Source: Desulfobacteraceae bacterium
GTDB taxonomy: Bacteria > Desulfobacterota > DSM-4660 > Desulfatiglandales > Desulfatiglandaceae
Length of the DNA stretch: 64,000 nt
Direction of reading: 5' to 3'
Assembly: GCA_016844935.1 (NCBI GenBank)
Contig: JAERTK010000163.1
Span: forward strand, 1-64,000
The notes under the pieces are model-generated. The model had not been told where the DNA came from and ran no database searches. It saw nothing but the letters and a program-made list of their open reading frames with translations. The translations under genes were made by a program, and so were the position numbers. Positions 60,152-64,000 of this stretch are shown here, piece by piece (positions within the stretch are counted from its first letter, which is position 1; every line of letters begins with the position of its first letter).

Positions 60152-61467
60152 GGCGCATAGGCCCCCAGATTTTCAATGGCGGACGCTTTCAGAAGCGTCT
60201 CACGGACCCACTCCGGATCACCCGAACCGTGATTGATAGACGCCTTTACGGACAACCCGGGCCTGAGCAAATGCCATCGGTCGTCCCGCTCAATCCAGAT
60301 TCGCACCGGCACCCGCTGAACAATGTATGTAAACTCCCCGGAAGAAACATCCCGTGGAATCAGGGAAAATTTGGCATCGGTTGTGCTGCCGATCCAAAGC
60401 ACACGCCCTCGAAACGAACCACCAAAGGCAATCACATCAAGGCTTACTTCGTTTCCCGGGTGCACCCCTTTGAGAAGCGTCTCCTCCAGGTTCACGGTAA
60501 CATACAACAGGTCTTGATTGTACATGGCGAAAACAGGCTCTCCTGCGTGGGCATAATCACCCGCATGCCGCCATTTCTTGGAGATCACGCCGTCGCAGGG
60601 CGCCAGGATTTGCGTATAAGACAGATTGACTTCTGACAGCAGGAATTCCTGACGCGCCGCTGCCACGCGGCGGGCTTTTTCGGCCACACCCAAACGTCCT
60701 GCTTCAATTTCGAGGTTCCCCATTTTTGCCAGTTCCCATTCCGATCGGGCCTGATTGACGGCATGTCGGGCTGTATTGAGATCCTGTCGGGCGATTCTGA
60801 TTTCATCCCGGGCGGCTTTCGCAATGCCCTGTCTGGCCTCCGCAACCTTTAATTCCGACCGGCACACGTCATAAGCCCTTGTAGCTTCCTGAAAGCGACG
60901 GACCGGTACCGACCGCGCTTTGCTGAGCGCTTCGTAGCGCTTGTAGTCCGCTTCCGCCATACGGAGTTTCGCAACGGCCGCTTTTACGGTATGGGCAGCC
61001 GCAGTGATTCCCTTATCCACATCCCGCGTAACCATACCGACGCGATCCTCGGCGGATATCTCGGCATCCCCGGCGATGGAGAGGTCCTGTTTGGCAATAC
61101 GGATCCTGACAGGCACAGTTTTTTCCAGCAGGTCCAGATCGACCTTCGCTCGGTGAAGACTCTCCGTCGCCACTTCAAGCCGCGCTTTCGCCGTTTCCGC
61201 CTTTCGTTCATATATGGAGGGGTCCACCACAGCCAGCACCTGCCCTTTGGACACCACCGTCTGTTCCATAACCCGCATCTCAACAATGGCGCCGGAAACC
61301 TGGGGGGAGACATTGATCAGATGGGAGTCCACAAAAGCATCACGGGTGATGGAATGGGTAAAACGATCGACAACCCAGTATATCCCCCAAAGGACCCCCA
61401 GAACAGCGAGCGCGATCAGAATGATCCTTCCGCCCCTTTTAAGGAATGTTCCATGATTCCCCTTCAC
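60148..61467 (-). CDS. EmrA/HlyD-type membrane fusion protein
   Basis: 439 residues from the GTG at 61467, which has AAGGGAGGT about 7 bases upstream; the in-frame ATG at 61500 overlaps the tolC-like gene and has no ribosome site. One membrane helix (about 15-35), then a lipoyl half SPQVSGAIVEMRV, a very long coiled coil (about 80-270) and the second lipoyl/beta-barrel half ILAPCDGVISKKW. It bridges the MFS pump to the outer-membrane channel. Middle gene of a three-gene operon. Confidence 0.92.
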   Translation of the reverse strand: MKGNHGTFLKRGGRIILIALAVLGVLWGIYWVVDRFTHSITRDAFVDSHLINVSPQVSGAIVEMRVMEQTVVSKGQVLAVVDPSIYERKAETAKARLEVATESLHRAKVDLDLLEKTVPVRIRIAKQDLSIAGDAEISAEDRVGMVTRDVDKGITAAAHTVKAAVAKLRMAEADYKRYEALSKARSVPVRRFQEATRAYDVCRSELKVAEARQGIAKAARDEIRIARQDLNTARHAVNQARSEWELAKMGNLEIEAGRLGVAEKARRVAAARQEFLLSEVNLSYTQILAPCDGVISKKWRHAGDYAHAGEPVFAMYNQDLLYVTVNLEETLLKGVHPGNEVSLDVIAFGGSFRGRVLWIGSTTDAKFSLIPRDVSSGEFTYIVQRVPVRIWIERDDRWHLLRPGLSVKASINHGSGDPEWVRETLLKASAIENLGAYAP

Positions 61468-61486
61468 GTCCGATACCTCCCTTTTT

Positions 61487-63076
61487 TCACCTCGCCCCAT
61501 TTACAACGGGTGAAGATTCAGCCGCGGGGGCGCCCACGGCATAATCGAGCTGAGCAAGCGCCATCCGGTACTGGTAAAGACTTTTGTAGTAATGCTCTTC
61601 GGCGCGGAGCAACGCCCATTCTGCATCAATCACATCGGTTGCCGTAGCATCTCCCTGGTCAAACATGTGACGCAGTACCTTCAGGTTTTCTTTGCCCCGA
61701 TTTACGGCAGTTTCAGAGTAGGTGATGCCTTCACGGGCTTCCTGAATGCCCACATACGCCACAATCACTTCAAAGGCAATGCCATCGGCCACCTCTTCGG
61801 CGCGTGCCATGGTCTCCCGTACCTCCGCCCTGCTTTTCTCCAGTTCACCGTAACGCCTTGTACCCTCGAAAAGCGACAACTCGATTTTTACGCCACCCGC
61901 AAAAAGATATGTATCGTTGGACGTCTGGCCACCATGGCGTGCCCCGGTGCCACCGGCAATAATTCTGGGTAGAAAGCGGGCCTTGCTTGCCGCCAGTCCC
62001 CATTGGGAACTTGAGATGGCTTTTAGGACGGAACGAAACTCGTCACGGAAATCCACAGCCTGCTGGAGACACGTCTCCAGTGACAGGGAAAAGGCCGGCG
62101 TGGCGGTTACATCTACAATTTCCGTGTGCGAACTCACATGAACTCCCATGATGCGGTTGAGGTTTGCCAGCGCGATCATTTCGGCGGTCCTGGCGCTCAC
62201 CAGCACAAGCTGCATCTCAGCCAACAGGACTTCCGCCTGCAAAACATCGTTTTGAACCGCCGTGCCCTGTTCACGAAAGTTTCGCGCATCCCTCAAAAGT
62301 GACTCGGCCCGCCGCACCGACTCTTCTGCCACGCGGCCCATTGCCTTTTTCTGAAGCAGGGTGAAATAGGCCGATGTCGTATTGAAAACCACTGTCTGTA
62401 TCCCTCTGTTATACTGAAGTTCGGCCATGTCCCGTGCGGCCCGGGCCTGTTCATACCGTCCCGGCGTTTGCCCGAAGTCCCATAGAACCCATTGCAGGTT
62501 GAGCTCAGCGCTTCGAAAACGGTCGGCCGTTTCCCCGTAAGCCATATTCCCCACAAGGGAAGGAACCGTGGGAAGTGCAAATTTGTCCGATCCCCAGAGG
62601 GTCCGGTATGAAAACATGGCTTCGGGCAGAAAGGCCGAAAAAGCAATCTGTTTTCCTGCGTGCGCCTGCTTCACACGCTCCCGCAGAACACGCAGCCGAG
62701 GATTGTATTTTTTTGCATAGAGAATGGAATGTCCCAGAGATAGCGCCGCGGAAGGCGGAAAAGGTGCGCTCAGCCGGGGCGCTCCTTTTGGCTGATTCTT
62801 TAGGGTTTGCGTGGCCGTTGAATGGCCGGGAAAATCCTTCTGAACGGACGATTTGAGGTCGGTTGAAGAGGGGGCTGCCGATATTTTTTCCGGCATGCTT
62901 GGAGGGGCCGGTACCGCTGGAACAATGCGCCGGCGCAACTCATTTTCCGGGACTTTCCGGACGGGAGTGGTACACCCGAAAGATACCATTGTCACAACGA
63001 AAAAAAATAGCCCTAAAAGGGTGCCATGACGCATGAACCGGCGGGGGCTTATGTATCGACCTCCCATTTTCCTCAT
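61487..63076 (-). CDS. TolC-family outer-membrane efflux lipoprotein
   Basis: 529 residues. A signal sequence with lipobox VSFGC (Cys about 35), then a Pro/Ser-rich linker and two helical OEP repeats, e.g. SLGHSILYAKKYNPRLRVLRERV-like (in parts) and DVIDAEWALLRAEEHYYKSLYQYR-like stretches. It forms the outer-membrane exit duct of the EmrAB-type pump. It is the first gene of the operon and its end overlaps the frame of the adaptor gene. The linker before the first helical repeat is longer than normal. Confidence 0.9.
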   Translation of the reverse strand: MRKMGGRYISPRRFMRHGTLLGLFFFVVTMVSFGCTTPVRKVPENELRRRIVPAVPAPPSMPEKISAAPSSTDLKSSVQKDFPGHSTATQTLKNQPKGAPRLSAPFPPSAALSLGHSILYAKKYNPRLRVLRERVKQAHAGKQIAFSAFLPEAMFSYRTLWGSDKFALPTVPSLVGNMAYGETADRFRSAELNLQWVLWDFGQTPGRYEQARAARDMAELQYNRGIQTVVFNTTSAYFTLLQKKAMGRVAEESVRRAESLLRDARNFREQGTAVQNDVLQAEVLLAEMQLVLVSARTAEMIALANLNRIMGVHVSSHTEIVDVTATPAFSLSLETCLQQAVDFRDEFRSVLKAISSSQWGLAASKARFLPRIIAGGTGARHGGQTSNDTYLFAGGVKIELSLFEGTRRYGELEKSRAEVRETMARAEEVADGIAFEVIVAYVGIQEAREGITYSETAVNRGKENLKVLRHMFDQGDATATDVIDAEWALLRAEEHYYKSLYQYRMALAQLDYAVGAPAAESSPVVNGAR

Positions 63077-63172
63077 ATCTCTTTATGAAACATCGATTAA
63101 TCATCCCGGATTATTCCGCAAGTGACGTTTCTGAAGACAGATGCACGTCCAGCTGTGGGAACGTAATATCGA

Positions 63173-64000
63173 CTACGGGTCCAGAACCTGCCGTATGGTA
63201 CTCAATAAATTGCTGATGGAGAAAGGTTTCGCCACAAACCCGGAGGCCCCGGAGGACATAATATCCTTCAAAGGGCCATCCAGTGAGTAGCCACTGGAGA
63301 TGATAACCCTGGCCCCGGGGTTGATTTTCAGGAGTTCGGTGAGGCATTTACCGCCCCCCATACCGGGCATGCTCACATCCAGAAGCACCAGATCAATGAC
63401 TTCCTGCTGCCTGTAAATCTCCAGCGCTTCCTCCCCGCTTGACGCCAGCAAAACCTGGTAGCCATAGAGGGAAAGAATCTCCTGTCCCAGATCTCTGAGT
63501 GATGCTTCGTCGTCCACCAGCAGGATCACCTCGTCCCCTCCCGGAACCACACTCCCGGGGGTAACAGGGACCGCCGTCTCCGGTTTAAGGGGTAAATCCA
63601 GGGCAGGGAGATAAATTTTGAAGGTAGTACCCTCTCCCGACTTGCTGTCGCAGATGATAACGCCATCATGGCTCTTTACAATGCCATAGACCACGCTCAG
63701 ACCCAGACCGGTGCCCTGCCCCACCTCCTTGCGGGTATAGAAGGGATCGAAGATATGCTCCTTTGTAGCCTTGTCCATACCGTGCCCGGTGTCTGAAACC
63801 GTCAAAAGCACATATTTCCCGGGCGTTGCATTAAAAAGACGCTGGGCCGCATGGCGATCCAACGTCATATTCTCCGTCTGAAAAACGAGTCTTCCGCCCT
63901 CGGGCATGGCATCGCTGGCATTGCTTCCCAGATTCATGAGAAGCTGGTTTAACTGAACAGCGTCTGCATTCACTGAATGAAGATTTTCAGCCAGGTTCAG
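63173..64000 (-). CDS. Hybrid histidine kinase, C-terminal part (5' partial)
   Basis: The gene runs off the right edge; the open frame continues to base 64000 without a start. Seen from the N-terminal side: N-box QLLMNLGSNASDAM, G1 DTGHGMD, G2 GQGTGLGLSVVYG, then a receiver domain with ILLVDDEASLRDL, LVLLDVSMPGMGG (phospho-Asp) and VAKPFS. This is the kinase-ATPase plus C-terminal receiver of a PAS-type hybrid sensor. Its input domain is not visible. Confidence 0.9.
   Translation of the reverse strand: MNLAENLHSVNADAVQLNQLLMNLGSNASDAMPEGGRLVFQTENMTLDRHAAQRLFNATPGKYVLLTVSDTGHGMDKATKEHIFDPFYTRKEVGQGTGLGLSVVYGIVKSHDGVIICDSKSGEGTTFKIYLPALDLPLKPETAVPVTPGSVVPGGDEVILLVDDEASLRDLGQEILSLYGYQVLLASSGEEALEIYRQQEVIDLVLLDVSMPGMGGGKCLTELLKINPGARVIISSGYSLDGPLKDIMSSGASGFVAKPFSISNLLSTIRQVLDP

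Noticed and set aside
1-64000. CRISPR arrays, rRNA or tRNA genes
   Set aside because: No regularly spaced repeats, cas genes, or RNA-gene sequences were recognised by eye; a covariance-model scan would be needed to exclude small RNAs.

Overview
The window reads as chromosome from an anaerobic, probably sulfate-reducing bacterium of the Desulfobacterota (Desulfobacteraceae/Desulfosarcinaceae-like). The basis is a catalytic ATP sulfurylase (sat), a futalosine-type menaquinone pathway, several acyl-CoA handling enzymes, a LIV-type ABC transporter operon carrying a CoA ligase, and polyhydroxyalkanoate (PHA) granule genes. This is an inference from gene content; there is no rRNA or tRNA gene to fix taxonomy, and I saw no CRISPR array.

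Left part (1-16.6 kb): a partial short-chain dehydrogenase; a phage-shock (Psp) stress locus with pspF divergent from pspABC and a sigma-54 promoter between them; an MBL hydrolase; an acyl-CoA dehydrogenase; a seven-gene minus-strand operon (tetR, livF, livG, acyl-CoA synthetase, livH, livM, livK); a thiolase whose promoter carries the same 25-base motif as the DNA upstream of tetR; an M3-like peptidase; and an MscS channel. Together these look like uptake, activation and beta-oxidation of an organic acid under TetR control.

Accessory stretch (16.7-24.1 kb): a TumE-type toxin-antitoxin (TA) pair plus a broken duplicate of its antitoxin cut by a palindromic repeat, an N-formylglutamate amidohydrolase-like gene directly behind a single-chain type IIG restriction-modification enzyme, and a Phd/PIN TA pair. 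A PIN gene remnant lies near 37.4 kb and a HEPN/MNT pair at 39.0 kb.

Central part (24-39 kb): PAS protein, alpha/beta hydrolase, GTP-type PEP carboxykinase, a DEAD-box helicase whose end overlaps ywbE out of frame, sat, an NMT1/SsuA-type ABC transporter, a MaoC/aldo-keto reductase pair, DUF362, DUF998 and an MBL protein.

Right part (39.8-64 kb): mqnE-mqnC-mqnX-ubiD-ubiA in one operon and tetR-mqnB-mqnD in another, which with an off-window mqnA would make the futalosine menaquinone route; a two-component system divergent from a radical SAM gene; a membrane polyferredoxin and a MoaD-like gene flanking a CRP/FNR-type palindrome; a PHA-granule neighbourhood (small helical protein, AarF/ABC1 kinase-like protein, lipase-like hydrolase, 22-residue-repeat phasin-like protein, PhaR); a TolC/EmrA/EmrB efflux operon; and the 3' end of a hybrid histidine kinase.

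The most interesting signals are regulatory: three pairs of near-identical operator/promoter sequences that tie physically separate genes into regulons (NMT1-type ABC transporter with the mqn operon; AarF-like kinase with the phasin-like gene; LIV/CoA-ligase operon with thiolase). No single obviously undescribed enzymatic system stands out.
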